NCBI GenBank assembly: GCA_017355425.1
Contig: CP070233.1
Coordinates: 2,645,501 to 2,709,500 of the forward strand
Origin: Dolichospermum sp. DET69
GTDB taxonomy: Bacteria; Cyanobacteriota; Cyanobacteriia; Cyanobacteriales; Nostocaceae
Reading direction: 5' to 3'
DNA: 64,000 nucleotides
Below are positions 56,149 through 64,000 of this stretch, piece after piece (position 1 is the first letter of the stretch; each line of letters starts with the position of its first letter). The notes under the pieces are model-generated. The model did not search any database and was not told the DNA's origin. It saw nothing but the letters and a program-made list of their open reading frames with translations. The position numbers and the translations under genes are program-made.

Positions 56149-57552
56149 CTATGGAAGTAGATACTTTTGACACAATTGCCGAAAGTCTTCGCCCCGCATT
56201 TCAAAGTTAGGATACTGGTCAAAACTAGCGCAAGCTGGAGATAGTAATACTACTGAGGCTTGATGTTTTTTAGCTAATTCCGCAGATATGGATACGGCGT
56301 TTTCCATTTTTTCAACTATATGATAATTGCTATATCCCACCTCTTGCAGTCGTTTCGCAAATGCTGGTGCTGCATTGCCAATCAGTAAAACAGCGGCGGC
56401 TTTGGCTTGAATTTGGGCTAACCAAGCGCTATCATCTCCGGCTTTGGCTTCTCCACCAGCGATTAAAATGGCAGGACTTTGCACAGATGCTAGTCCTACT
56501 TCCGCTGCATCGTAGTTGGTAGCTTTGCTGTCGTTAATAAAATCAATGCCTTGCCAATTGCAGATATGTTCTAAGCGGTGAGGAACGCCGGGAAATTCAC
56601 GGACAGCCTGAGAAATAGCAGTAACATCTATGTCTGCTAATCTAGCAGCAGCGACAGACATGAGGAGATTTTGCTGGTTATGTTCCCCTACCATTCGCAA
56701 TGCAGATACTTCAACAATTGGTTGGGCTGTATCACTAATTTTTTCTATTACCCAGCCGTTTTCTATATAAAAGCCTTTTTCACCTATTAGGAATTGTTGA
56801 CCTTTAACGCTTGTCCAATAGGCGTTCGGCCAATGATTTAAACCTAATTTGCTCAAATAAGCATCATCACCGTTAAATATTTGAATTTGGGAATTATGTA
56901 ATAATTTGGCTTTGATATTATAGTAATTTTCTAAGGTTTTGTGTCGGGCTAAATGATCTGGCGTGAAGGTTGTCCAAATCCCGATTCGTGGCGCTAGAGT
57001 AACAGAAGATTCAATTTGATAACTACTAACTTCACCAATTATCCAATCAACGGAATTTTTTTCTGTATTCCCTCTTGCCTCTTGCCTCTTGCCTCTTGCC
57101 TCTATTGCTACCTCACAAGCCGCGTAACCGATATTACCACAGGCGGGAGCGTTCAATCCTGCTGTTTGGAAAATGGCCGCAGTTAAAGCGGTGGTGGTAG
57201 TTTTACCATTTGTACCGGTGATTCCTACCCAGGGGATATCCTGCATAAATCGCCAAGCGAGTTCCATTTCGCCAATAGTTTCTATGCCTATTTCTCGCGC
57301 TTTGGCTAGGATAGGAATATCCCAGGGGACTCCGGGACTGACAACTATTAGTTTGGATAAATCAGAATTAGTAAATTCTGGTGTGTTTCCTAATTTGACG
57401 GTAATTTGTTCGCTGGCGAGTTTTTGTTGTTGTTCGAGGAGGGTTGGGGAGGTGCTACTATCGCAAAGTTCAACCTCCCAGCCTTCCTGTTTCAACAATC
57501 TTGCCGCAGCAACACCGGACTTTCCGAATCCAATAATTAACGCTTCTGGCAT
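56149..57552 (-). CDS. murD: UDP-N-acetylmuramoylalanine-D-glutamate ligase MurD
   Basis: MurD adds D-Glu to UDP-MurNAc-L-Ala in peptidoglycan synthesis. Motifs are [17 protein letters not shown] (UDP-binding), [17 protein letters not shown] (ATP loop), [64 protein letters not shown] and the C-terminal [21 protein letters not shown] prefer the start at MPEALIIG (57552); the longer frame to 57567 adds five residues. An 18-residue in-frame insert ([16 protein letters not shown]) follows CEVAI. It is encoded by a heptamer tandem repeat and is absent from typical MurD, but lies in a loop, so activity may be kept. Confidence 0.95.
   Translation of the reverse strand: MPEALIIGFGKSGVAAARLLKQEGWEVELCDSSTSPTLLEQQQKLASEQITVKLGNTPEFTNSDLSKLIVVSPGVPWDIPILAKAREIGIETIGEMELAWRFMQDIPWVGITGTNGKTTTTALTAAIFQTAGLNAPACGNIGYAACEVAIEARGKRQEARGNTEKNSVDWIIGEVSSYQIESSVTLAPRIGIWTTFTPDHLARHKTLENYYNIKAKLLHNSQIQIFNGDDAYLSKLGLNHWPNAYWTSVKGQQFLIGEKGFYIENGWVIEKISDTAQPIVEVSALRMVGEHNQQNLLMSVAAARLADIDVTAISQAVREFPGVPHRLEHICNWQGIDFINDSKATNYDAAEVGLASVQSPAILIAGGEAKAGDDSAWLAQIQAKAAAVLLIGNAAPAFAKRLQEVGYSNYHIVEKMENAVSISAELAKKHQASVVLLSPACASFDQYPNFEMRGEDFRQLCQKYLLP
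57071..57105. repeat. STRR heptamer array (CCTCTTG x5) inside murD
   Basis: Five consecutive heptamers (CCTCTTG, the last diverging to CCTCTAT) lie within the murD reading frame and encode part of the [11 protein letters not shown] insert. Heptameric short tandemly repeated repetitive sequences are typical of heterocystous cyanobacteria and normally lie between genes. Confidence 0.85.
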
Positions 57553-57633
57553 AGACTGTATAAGCATCCCTGGTTAAGCTTTCCTATAGTAGCGTTAATT
57601 GGTGCAAATTACACAACTTTTTGTTGCTTTAGG

Positions 57634-59784
57634 CTACAAATTTTTAACGATTGCGCCAAAATCCGCTAAAACACGGGCGTTATTTCGCAGTAATCCCAGC
57701 AAATTTAAGCGATTTTGCTTAATATCTGGATTTGCGTCCATGACTAAAACGCTGTCTTCACCATCAAAAAAGGTGCTAACGGTAGGGGCGATTTTTGCTA
57801 GTGCGGTTACTAACAGTTGGTAATCCCGGTTTTGTTGTGCTGCTTGGGTTTGAGGAACTAACTCAATTAAGGCGTTATAAAATGCAGATTCGGATTTTTT
57901 CTGGAAGAGTTCGGGATTAATTAAAGACTGTGGTTCTAGGGTTTGAAAGTCTAGATTTCCCTGTGCTGCTAACCTTGTAGAACGGTTGACGGTTTCGTAA
58001 ATTTTATCTAATGTACCATCTTTGCGGATTTGTTGTAAATAAAGAGAGCGATCGCGCACATCTAATAAATCCGTTAATGCCCGTTCTGTATATTCTGGAT
58101 CATTTTCTCCCAAAACCGCATTTACCAAATCGTAATCTATCTGTTTTTCATCTTGTAATAAGGTGCGAATCCGTTGCAGGAAAAATTCTTGCAAGGTTTT
58201 AATTAAGGATTTGGCATCTTTATTAAAAGCTGTAGCGAAATCTGTGGCAATTTCTTCTAACAAGGATGATAAATTTATTTGCAAATTCGCCAACCAGGTA
58301 ATATTAATTATCGCATTTGCAGCGCGACGTAATGCAAAAGGATCTGATGAACCGGAAGGAATTAAGCCTAAGCCGAAGATACTAACTAAAGTATCTAATC
58401 TATCAGCTAAACCAACAACTTGACCTGTGAGAGTTTGGGGGAAAATATCATCAGCATTTCTAGGTAAATAATGCTCAAAAATCGCTTGAGATACTTCTGG
58501 ATTTTCGCCGTTAGCTAGGGCATATTTTTGCCCCATAATTCCCTGTAATTCGGGAAATTCATAAACCATTTGCGTGACTAAATCGGCTTTACAGAGTAAT
58601 GCAGCTCTTTTGATATTTTGGGTTTGGTCTGGATTTAGTTGTAATTGAGTAGTAATTTTTTCGGCGTTTTTAACAACTCTTTCAACTTTGGCACGAACCG
58701 AACCTAAATCTTCTTGGAATGTGACTTTTTCTAATTGGGGTAAATAGCTTTCTAAGGGTTTGACTAAATCAGCTTCGTAGAAAAATCTGCCGTCAGCTAA
58801 CCGCGCTCGAATGACTCTGGCATTACCGACAGCAATAATATCAGATTTAGCTGGATCTCCGTTACTAATTGTGATAAAATTGGGTAATAATTCCTGACAT
58901 TCCGCATTTTTGAAAACAGGAAAATAACGCTGATGACTTACCATGACTTCGGTAATTACTTCCGTTGGTAAGTTGAGAAATTCTGCTTCAAATTGTCCGA
59001 TAACTGCGGTGGGATATTCAACTAAATTGATAACTTCTGCTAGTAACTCGGGGTAAATTGGTGTATATCCGCCTAACTTTTCTGCGGATGCTTTGACTTG
59101 ATTTGTGATGATTTCGGCTCGGTTTTCTGGAGTTACATTAACATAACCAGAAGCCAAGGTATTTACATATTCTGTAGCGTGGTCAATGCTGACAGGTTCG
59201 GGGTGTAATACTCTATGGGTGCGAGAAATGCGATCGCTCTTGACAACTTTTGCCCCATTCTCTAATTGTAATGGTAAAATTTCCCCATCTAACAATGTGA
59301 CTAAAGTGCGAATTGGCCGGGAAAATCGTCCGTCACCATGTCCCCAGCGCATTAACCGCTTACCTTCTAAGTTCCAGACCCATTGGGGAACAAGTTCGGT
59401 TAAAATATCAGCTATGGGACGACCGGGAATTTGTTTGTTAACAAAGACGAAATCCCCTTTGTCTGTAGGACGAATTTCTAAAGCAGAAATATCTACACCT
59501 TGCTTAGTCGCAAAACCAATGGCGGCTTTAGTGGGTTGTCCATCTTTAAAAGCTGCTTGTGCGGGTGGTCCTTTAATTTCTTCTTCTCTGTCTGCTTGTT
59601 GGGAAGGTAAACCGGTAATCAGAACCGCTAACCGTCGGGGTGTTCCATAGACTTCAATAACAGTGTCAGAGAGACTGTGAGCTTCTAAACTTTGGGGAAT
59701 GCGCGATCGCCATTGTCCAATAGCATCACTCAAAAAACCTGCGGGTAATTCTTCTGTACCGACTTCTAATAAAAATGCTGGCAT
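57634..59784 (-). CDS. glyS: glycine-tRNA ligase beta subunit
   Basis: The 716-aa protein matches Gly[23 protein letters not shown] at the N-terminus, then [35 protein letters not shown] and [21 protein letters not shown]. The HD-like region carries [55 protein letters not shown] residues and [19 protein letters not shown]. The C-terminal anticodon-binding domain ends [19 protein letters not shown]. It requires the alpha subunit GlyQ, encoded elsewhere. Its 5' end and leader are duplicated at 63000-63133. Confidence 0.96.
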   Translation of the reverse strand: MPAFLLEVGTEELPAGFLSDAIGQWRSRIPQSLEAHSLSDTVIEVYGTPRRLAVLITGLPSQQADREEEIKGPPAQAAFKDGQPTKAAIGFATKQGVDISALEIRPTDKGDFVFVNKQIPGRPIADILTELVPQWVWNLEGKRLMRWGHGDGRFSRPIRTLVTLLDGEILPLQLENGAKVVKSDRISRTHRVLHPEPVSIDHATEYVNTLASGYVNVTPENRAEIITNQVKASAEKLGGYTPIYPELLAEVINLVEYPTAVIGQFEAEFLNLPTEVITEVMVSHQRYFPVFKNAECQELLPNFITISNGDPAKSDIIAVGNARVIRARLADGRFFYEADLVKPLESYLPQLEKVTFQEDLGSVRAKVERVVKNAEKITTQLQLNPDQTQNIKRAALLCKADLVTQMVYEFPELQGIMGQKYALANGENPEVSQAIFEHYLPRNADDIFPQTLTGQVVGLADRLDTLVSIFGLGLIPSGSSDPFALRRAANAIINITWLANLQINLSSLLEEIATDFATAFNKDAKSLIKTLQEFFLQRIRTLLQDEKQIDYDLVNAVLGENDPEYTERALTDLLDVRDRSLYLQQIRKDGTLDKIYETVNRSTRLAAQGNLDFQTLEPQSLINPELFQKKSESAFYNALIELVPQTQAAQQNRDYQLLVTALAKIAPTVSTFFDGEDSVLVMDANPDIKQNRLNLLGLLRNNARVLADFGAIVKNL

Positions 59785-59914
59785 AAGATACTGTTTTTAA
59801 CTTGATGTGGCTTCATCTTAATCAATTCCAGCATTGTACGCTAAGTCAGACCCCATATTGTATGTAAGATGGCAGAGAATCACGACATCCATCTTTATCT
59901 GCGTTCAATTATTT

Positions 59915-60103
59915 GTCTGAATCAGGATGTCCAGGATTTTAGGATTTACAGGATGATAATTCAAATATTATAAACTTCCGTAAGTTTTTGGTTTTATCGG
60001 CAGACAGGTTTTAGGGTATGTTTAGGTTCGCGGGAGGTTTCTGCGATGTTACCACTTGTCAGAATCAGGATGTCCAGGATTTAAGGATGTAGAGGATTAA
60101 AAC
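59915..60103. repeat. two copies of an ATCAGGATGTCCAGGATTT repeat
   Basis: CTGAATCAGGATGTCCAGGA (59917) and CAGAATCAGGATGTCCAGGA (60060) are direct copies. Further copies are at 61907, inverted at 62074 and 62892, with weaker ones near 24700 and 37560. This family is concentrated in the island upstream of glyS. The surrounding gap 59785-60270 holds no other feature. Confidence 0.65.
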
Positions 60104-60273
60104 TGGTATTTTATTACCAATCACTAAACTCACTTGGGTTAATATTATCTCATAAATGAGATAAAAAAAGAGGTGAGGCGTTAATCAATTTTTTTATCAT
60201 CTATGAATAATTATTTGATTTGTTAATTCTCAGAGATATCCTAATTATGACAAATTAAATTTTTTTATCCTGA

Positions 60274-60622
60274 ATCTGCACCTCCCATATATCTGGAAAT
60301 AAATAATATAGAAGTACATCCTACCAGTCGAGGAGATGCTACTGTAAGGTCAATTGAACCTATTGGTAAATGGTTAATTTGGTATGCAATTAAGGTTGCT
60401 TTCGAGTTTTGTAAACCAAAGACAGAATCACCGCTAGTTATACTAGATGCTTTAGATAAAGCTGTGCCATACTATAGAGATAAGATACAAATGGAGTATC
60501 TTGGCTTATCACGTAGCACTCCTGGAGAAGATTTATATGGCTTCAGATTTTCACGAACCGCAGCAGCAGAATTTTGTCAGCGACATGAAACAAGATGGGG
60601 AGAACCCAAGCTATATGAGTAG
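60274..60622 (+). pseudogene. open frame without a start codon, possible truncated gene
   Basis: The frame reads ESAPPIYLEINNIEVHPTSR and continues through GDATVRSIEPIGKWLIWYAIKVAFEF to GFRFSRTAAAEFCQRHETRWGEPKLYE, stopping at TAG 60620. It is clearly protein-like (about 115 codons) but has no ATG after the upstream in-frame stop at 60246, so its 5' end is missing or it uses a rare start. It overlaps the next gene's ATG (ATGAGTAG), the pattern of a coupled pair. The family is not recognised. Confidence 0.45.
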
Positions 60623-60809
60623 TGAGGAAATAATGGCAGGGTCAAAACAGATAATGACTCATGCTCAAAGACAAGCTTTTCTGAAAACATCTTATGCAGG
60701 AAAGTTATTTGGTGTTGCACATTTACTTCCTGAAGTTATAGAGGTAACAGAAGAAAGATCAGAAAATTTACCACACTTAAAACGAGTGCTTACATCGGAA
60801 ACAACTTAA
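60615..60809 (+). CDS. small hypothetical protein, 64 aa, coupled to the frame upstream
   Basis: ATG 60615 overlaps the stop of the preceding frame and gives MSSEEIMAGSKQIMTHAQRQ followed by AFLKTSYAGKLFGVAHLLPEVIEVTEE. The alternative start at 60501 lies inside the other coding frame and is unlikely. The protein is helical and charged; no domain is recognised. The overlap suggests a two-gene unit, perhaps toxin-antitoxin-like. Confidence 0.45.
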   Translation: MSSEEIMAGSKQIMTHAQRQAFLKTSYAGKLFGVAHLLPEVIEVTEERSENLPHLKRVLTSETT

Positions 60810-61208
60810 TCTCTTGGCATAAAGATTTAAAGCTATTTTTATTTGATGATTATAACTCAAAATATTTGTATCTATAAAAATCGCTTTATCTATCATATAA
60901 ATCTTCTCTATTAAATGTGAAATTATCAGCAACCAACCCCACAGGATAAGCTGAAAATTTCAATGTTTTTATTTCATTTTTTGCATTATCAAATCGCGTT
61001 GCTAATTTGCATGAACAATTACCAAGATTTTGGTAGAAGCGGCAAAAAATGCGATTCCTGCGGAGCGCTTCGCTATCGCTTCTGGTGTGTATAAAAACAA
61101 TATTGGGGAATAATAAAAAGTAAAAGAAAGCACAACTTCACATTTGTTTATGAGATTCAGAAGTAAATCAGGCGAGAATGGGTTTAAAAGCAAAGGAGAT
61201 AATTAACT
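60810..61208. other. intergenic region with a palindromic repeat remnant
   Basis: The gap is AT-rich. At about 61050-61082 it contains GCGATTCCTGCGGAGCGCTT then CGCTATCGC, a hairpin sequence common in Nostoc-type genomes. A 63-aa minus-strand ORF across it (61002-61193) is produced by this repeat (PEAIAKRSAGIAFF) and is not a gene. Confidence 0.4.
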
Positions 61209-61436
61209 ATGCTACAAACTGTTAAAGGAATCTACCGCAATGGAAAAATTGAGTTAGCTGAAATTCCTGCAAATATTTTGGAAAGCCAAGTTTTAATCAC
61301 TTTTATAGAAACTAAAACTTCAGAAAATATGGATGTAAAAAGTTCAACAGAAAAATTATTTAATCCCCTACGTGGTAAAGTCAAATATTTTGAAGATATA
61401 ACCACACCCACAACTGAAGAATGGGGCGAAATATGA
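61209..61436 (+). CDS. putative antitoxin (DUF104/VapB-like)
   Basis: The 75-aa protein starts MLQTVKGIYRNGKIELAEIP, the short beta-strand start typical of DUF104-type antitoxins of cyanobacterial PIN pairs. An acidic, flexible C-terminus (TTPTTEEWGEI) could wrap the toxin. An AAGGAG ribosome site lies just upstream. Its stop overlaps the toxin start (ATGA), so the two are translationally coupled. Confidence 0.75.
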   Translation: MLQTVKGIYRNGKIELAEIPANILESQVLITFIETKTSENMDVKSSTEKLFNPLRGKVKYFEDITTPTTEEWGEI

Positions 61437-61825
61437 CCTTTGTTTTAGATACTTGTGCCTTAATTTGGTGGAGTCTTGATCCAGATCAACTTTCTATTTC
61501 CGCAAAAGCAGCTTGTGAAAAAATGGAAGTCGAAAAAAATGGTTTAGTTGCTTCGATTTCACTTTGGGAAATTGCTATTAAAATTAAAAATCAAAAGTTA
61601 GATTTAGGAGTTTCTGTAACAACTTATCTGGAGGCTTTACAAAAATCTGATGTGATTACAATAATTCCCATTGATGAAAATTTATGGTTAGAAAGTGTTG
61701 CTTTAGAATGGAGTCATAAAGACCCCGCAGATCGGGTTATTGTTGCTTTAGCTCAAAAATATCAGGCTGATTTAATTACAGCAGATAAAATAATCATGGG
61801 ATTTTATGATTCTGTTATTTGGTGA
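61433..61825 (+). CDS. PIN-domain ribonuclease toxin (VapC-like)
   Basis: ATG 61433 overlaps the antitoxin stop by 4 bases. The 130-aa protein has the PIN acidic set: Asp5 (FVLDTCALIWW), Glu in SLWEIAIKIKNQKL, Asp in KDPADRVIVALAQKY and Asp in LITADKII. This is the common cyanobacterial 'DTCALIWW' PIN subgroup. It is complete and probably active as an RNase. With the upstream gene it forms a type II toxin-antitoxin pair within the island upstream of glyS. Confidence 0.88.
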   Translation: MTFVLDTCALIWWSLDPDQLSISAKAACEKMEVEKNGLVASISLWEIAIKIKNQKLDLGVSVTTYLEALQKSDVITIIPIDENLWLESVALEWSHKDPADRVIVALAQKYQADLITADKIIMGFYDSVIW

Positions 61826-61906
61826 ATTTTAATATTTTGTTTCTAGCATTACCCCTATGGTTTTGTATGTTAATTAGGATTATAAAATTAAATTCAGTAA
61901 TTTAAT

Positions 61907-62150
61907 TGTCAGAATCAGGATATCCAGGATTTAAGGATGTACAAGATGTTTGTTTGAGTTGTGTTTTTAGGATTTGAGGATTCTATACTTTTCAGTTAGA
62001 CTCAAAATACTGCAATGTGATCTAGATTAGTGCTTTTTGCTGCTTGATAGGGAGGACAACTATTATGTCAGCAAAAATCCTGTAAATCCTCAAATCCTGG
62101 ACATCCTGATTCTGACAAATTAAATATCCGGTTCAACATCAAGCACTCTC
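61907..62150. repeat. direct and inverted copies of the ATCAGGATNTCCAGGATTT repeat
   Basis: A direct copy (CAGAATCAGGATATCCAGGA) is at 61910. An inverted, longer copy (AATCCTGTAAATCCTCAAAT, CCTGGACATCCTGATTCTGA, then AAATTAAATATCCGGTTCAA) is at 62074-62150. The latter is repeated almost exactly at 62892-62970, on the other side of the HNH gene pair. Confidence 0.7.
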
Positions 62151-62170
62151 AAACAAAAATCTGATAAATT

Positions 62171-62617
62171 TTATTCTTGACGAGGATCTGATTGTGGTGG
62201 ATGCCAACCCGCTTCTACCCAAAAGTTACGAGCAACTTGAATAGAAGGCTCATCACGTCGTTCATCATTGAAGTCAAGGTGACTAATAGTAGCTCTACCT
62301 GTAATAGTTATACCTACAATTTTTATACCATCTTTTGTCCATATAAAATGTTCAGACCATTCTTGTTGACGGGGATGAAATAAAAAAACCTGTTCTTGGG
62401 TTTTGGGATCAATACCCACTATAAAATTATAATGACGCTCATTACAGCGATGACAAGCTAAAGCCAAATTATCCAGTTCATCTGAACCTCACAAAGACTG
62501 CGGCATAATATGGTCAATGGTAAAACGGTCTGGACTCAGGTATTCTGGAGAGTCGCAGTATTCACAGAGTAATTTAGCTCGTTTTCTTACAAATTTTCTA
62601 ATTTGTTCGGACACCAT
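62171..62617 (-). pseudogene. HNH endonuclease interrupted by a nonsense codon
   Basis: From ATG 62617 the frame reads MVSEQIRKFVRKRAKLLCEY CDSPEYLSP then RFTIDHIMPQSL, hits TGA, and continues without a shift as GSDELDNLALACHRCNERHYNFIVG. It ends at 62171. The HNH motif (CEYC, DHIMPQS, NLALACHRCN) spans the stop; a glycine codon (GGA) changed to TGA would explain it. Related intact proteins are common in cyanobacteria. A 98-aa piece after the stop can still be read from an internal Met. Confidence 0.8.
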
Positions 62618-62856
62618 TTACTTTTTGCTGCTAATTGAGCGTTAATTAAGGTAAATATCCGCTGTAACTCCGAAATACCTGTATATTCAGCTTCTTCTTC
62701 CAGAGTGAGCGTATCAGCTTTTTTCTTATCTAAAAGTTCTTCAAAACGGGACTGTAACTCATCGGTAAATCTAAATAGATAAATATTACCAAATTCACTC
62801 ATCTTCATCCCAGCAGATATTAAAGATGAAGGTTGAACCATTAATTGAGTAGTCAT
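62587..62856 (-). CDS. small hypothetical protein, 89 aa, upstream of the HNH gene
   Basis: The protein reads MTTQLMVQPSSLISAGMKMS EFGNIYLFRF then DELQSRFEELLDKKKADTLTLEEEAEYTGISELQRIFTLINAQLA. It is helical and acidic. Small proteins with 'LTxEExAEYxxISELxRIFTxINAQLA' typically precede HNH endonuclease genes in cyanobacteria. It overlaps the HNH start by 31 bases, so the two were coupled. Confidence 0.65.
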   Translation of the reverse strand: MTTQLMVQPSSLISAGMKMSEFGNIYLFRFTDELQSRFEELLDKKKADTLTLEEEAEYTGISELQRIFTLINAQLAAKSKWCPNKLENL

Positions 62857-62891
62857 TGTGTTTTCACAGTGTCTTTATTTCCATTGTGCCA

Positions 62892-62970
62892 GAAAAAATC
62901 CTGTAAATCCTCAAATCCTGGACATCCTGATTCTGACAAATTAAATATCCGGTTCAACACCAAGCACCCT
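62892..62970. repeat. second long copy of the inverted ATCCTGGACATCCTGATTCTGA repeat
   Basis: About 75 bases match 62074-62150 with only a few differences. The two copies are direct repeats flanking the HNH gene pair. Confidence 0.75.
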
Positions 62971-62999
62971 TAACTAGCGCAGAGAGAGGAATATGAGTA

Positions 63000-63133
63000 C
63001 AATAGCATCACTCAAAAAACCTGCGGGTAACTCTCCTGTACCGACTTCTCATAAAAATGCCAGCATAAGATACTGTTTTTAACTTGATGTTGCTTAATCT
63101 TAATAAATCCCAGCATTGTACGCCAAGTATGAC
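63000..63133 (-). pseudogene. decayed duplicate of the glyS 5' end and leader
   Basis: This segment matches 59718-59851 at about 90 percent. It covers the first 22 codons of glyS (now MLAFL, stop, [16 protein letters not shown]) and about 65 bases of leader. The in-frame TGA shows it is nonfunctional. It is in the same orientation as glyS, 3.28 kb upstream of it. Confidence 0.85.
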
Positions 63134-63377
63134 CCTTGCGGAAACCCCCATAATGCAGTATTTCTGCTTGGGAAATTATTATAAACTTCAATATCTCTCA
63201 AGACAGGAAACACGGTAATCAAAATTGATTAAAGTTGATAACTATTAATTTTTATGTTCTTAGTCTTGACAAATCAGGTATAGTTGACTTACCTCTAAGA
63301 ATGATTCCATTTGTTTAAACTATACGACTTGAACAGGTGAAGCAGTAAAAAACTGGTGTTAAGGAAAAAAACAAATT

Positions 63378-64000
63378 ATGTCTTCACAAAACAATGGTGG
63401 TGCTAAAATTGAAGCACGTTCACCAAAGCCTTGTATTGATTTAGCAACCCTTGTAGAATTACTAGCTAAAGCTATTCCTCCCAAAAATAATAGTACAACT
63501 CCTAATAAATTGCATCCTGATGATAGAGAAGCATTTATTTTTGATGATAAAAATAAACGTCTTAGAATATGTACCTCAGCAATTATTCGGAGATTATTTG
63601 GAAATAAAGATTTCAAAGCAGCTTTTAATCCCAGTGAAGGTGGGGGTTTTATTCAAGATTTCCCAACTTCTCGTTATGGTTCTAGGATGCGAATTGGTGG
63701 TACTTTAAAAGAAGATAATGCAGATAGATTACCAAAAGCTTTAGATAAATTAATTTCCGCTATTGACGCAGCATTACCTCCAGAAACTCAATTATCAGCT
63801 TTGTTGTTAGATGAAACTCTACAAAAACTTCAACAACTAGCCAAACAAACAGGCACTTATTTTCAGAATAAAGCTCATAGTGCGACTCTTGTACCTATAG
63901 CATTTCCTAATCAAGAGAAAAATCCTGAAAATAAACCCGTTGCTAAAGTAATTTCTGCATTAGAAAAAATAGATGCTAATGATTACTTTTTGCGAATGTC
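63378..64000 (+). CDS. hypothetical protein, partial (runs off the window)
   Basis: An open frame of 207 codons starts at ATG 63378, with AAGGA about 10 bases upstream, and has no stop before the window ends. It begins MSSQNNGGAKIEARSPKPCI followed by DLATLVELLAKAIPPKNN. It continues with AFIFDDKNKRLRICTSAIIRRLFGNKDF, GGGFIQDFPTSRYGSRMRIGGTL and LSALLLDETLQKLQQLAKQTGTYF. The sequence is soluble and not recognised. A TTGACA-like -35 about 110 bases upstream and 240 bp of noncoding DNA suggest this is the first gene of a transcription unit. Confidence 0.65.
   Translation, partial: MSSQNNGGAKIEARSPKPCIDLATLVELLAKAIPPKNNSTTPNKLHPDDREAFIFDDKNKRLRICTSAIIRRLFGNKDFKAAFNPSEGGGFIQDFPTSRYGSRMRIGGTLKEDNADRLPKALDKLISAIDAALPPETQLSALLLDETLQKLQQLAKQTGTYFQNKAHSATLVPIAFPNQEKNPENKPVAKVISALEKIDANDYFLRM

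Noticed and set aside
57071..57105. CRISPR or microsatellite phase-variation switch in a surface gene
   Set aside because: The units are 7 bp with no spacers, and the gene is murD, an essential cytosolic enzyme; it is better described as an STRR heptamer array.
61002..61193. 63-aa minus-strand ORF
   Set aside because: It is generated by a common palindromic repeat (PEAIAKRSAGIAFF is its usual translation) and has no gene-like features.

Overview
The window reads as chromosomal DNA of a filamentous, Nostocales-type cyanobacterium (Anabaena/Dolichospermum/Nostoc relatives). Support: many GCGATCGC (HIP1) octamers, a low-GC genome, cytochrome c6, a SigC-like group 2 sigma factor, a GUN4-domain protein, a PatA-type N-terminal domain, several Uma2/DUF820 genes, heptameric short tandem repeats, and a very dense load of small palindromic and MITE-like repeats. 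All names rest on reading motifs by eye; nothing was searched.

Layout. 0-4.6 kb: MsrB; a 1.5 kb IscB-omegaRNA (OMEGA) element that splits a small cyanobacterial gene; a class II glutamine amidotransferase; an internally deleted PatA-like protein. 4.7-9.5 kb: a sulfate ABC transporter locus with two paralogous, divergently transcribed binding proteins, then cysT, cysW and a NIL-domain gene (no cysA here). 9.7-11.5 kb: a Uma2 nuclease and a HicB-like antitoxin whose coupled upstream ORF ends at a MITE. 11.5-19.5 kb: TonB-dependent receptor with TonB, cytochrome c6, an amino-acid ABC transporter with fused binding protein and permease, and a GNAT. 19.6-24.7 kb: sigC, a candidate structured RNA with promoter and terminator, and priA. 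24.8-32.2 kb: tandem DUF4351/Rpn-like nucleases, a TRAP transporter (DctP divergent from DctQM), and two more Uma2 genes.

32.5-41 kb is a rearranged accessory zone. It has a duplicated 61-aa gene; a copy of the aspS 5' end; a two-gene module (a 148-aa protein and a protein resembling the ImmA/IrrE family but lacking HExxH); intact aspS; a TumE-type toxin-antitoxin pair; an apparent IS605/TnpB end remnant; and a broken Mrr plus C5-methyltransferase restriction cluster. 41-45.6 kb: an archaic-type chaperone-usher locus (usher, chaperone, two SCPU-domain subunits). 47-52.6 kb: mnmG, a membrane-anchored pilus-assembly-like protein and a DUF1400 alpha/beta hydrolase. 53-56 kb: a PIN toxin-antitoxin pair, an unknown 344-aa protein and a GUN4 protein. 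56.1-59.8 kb: murD (with an in-frame heptamer-repeat insertion) and glyS. 59.8-63.1 kb: a second accessory island (small ORF pair, VapBC-like pair, broken HNH nuclease) bounded on its far side by a decayed copy of the glyS 5' end. A partial unknown gene runs off the right edge.

The most notable points are the IscB element, whose boundaries and predicted guide can be read because its target gene is recognisable, and two islands next to aminoacyl-tRNA synthetase genes (aspS, glyS), each flanked by a copy of the 5' end of that gene.
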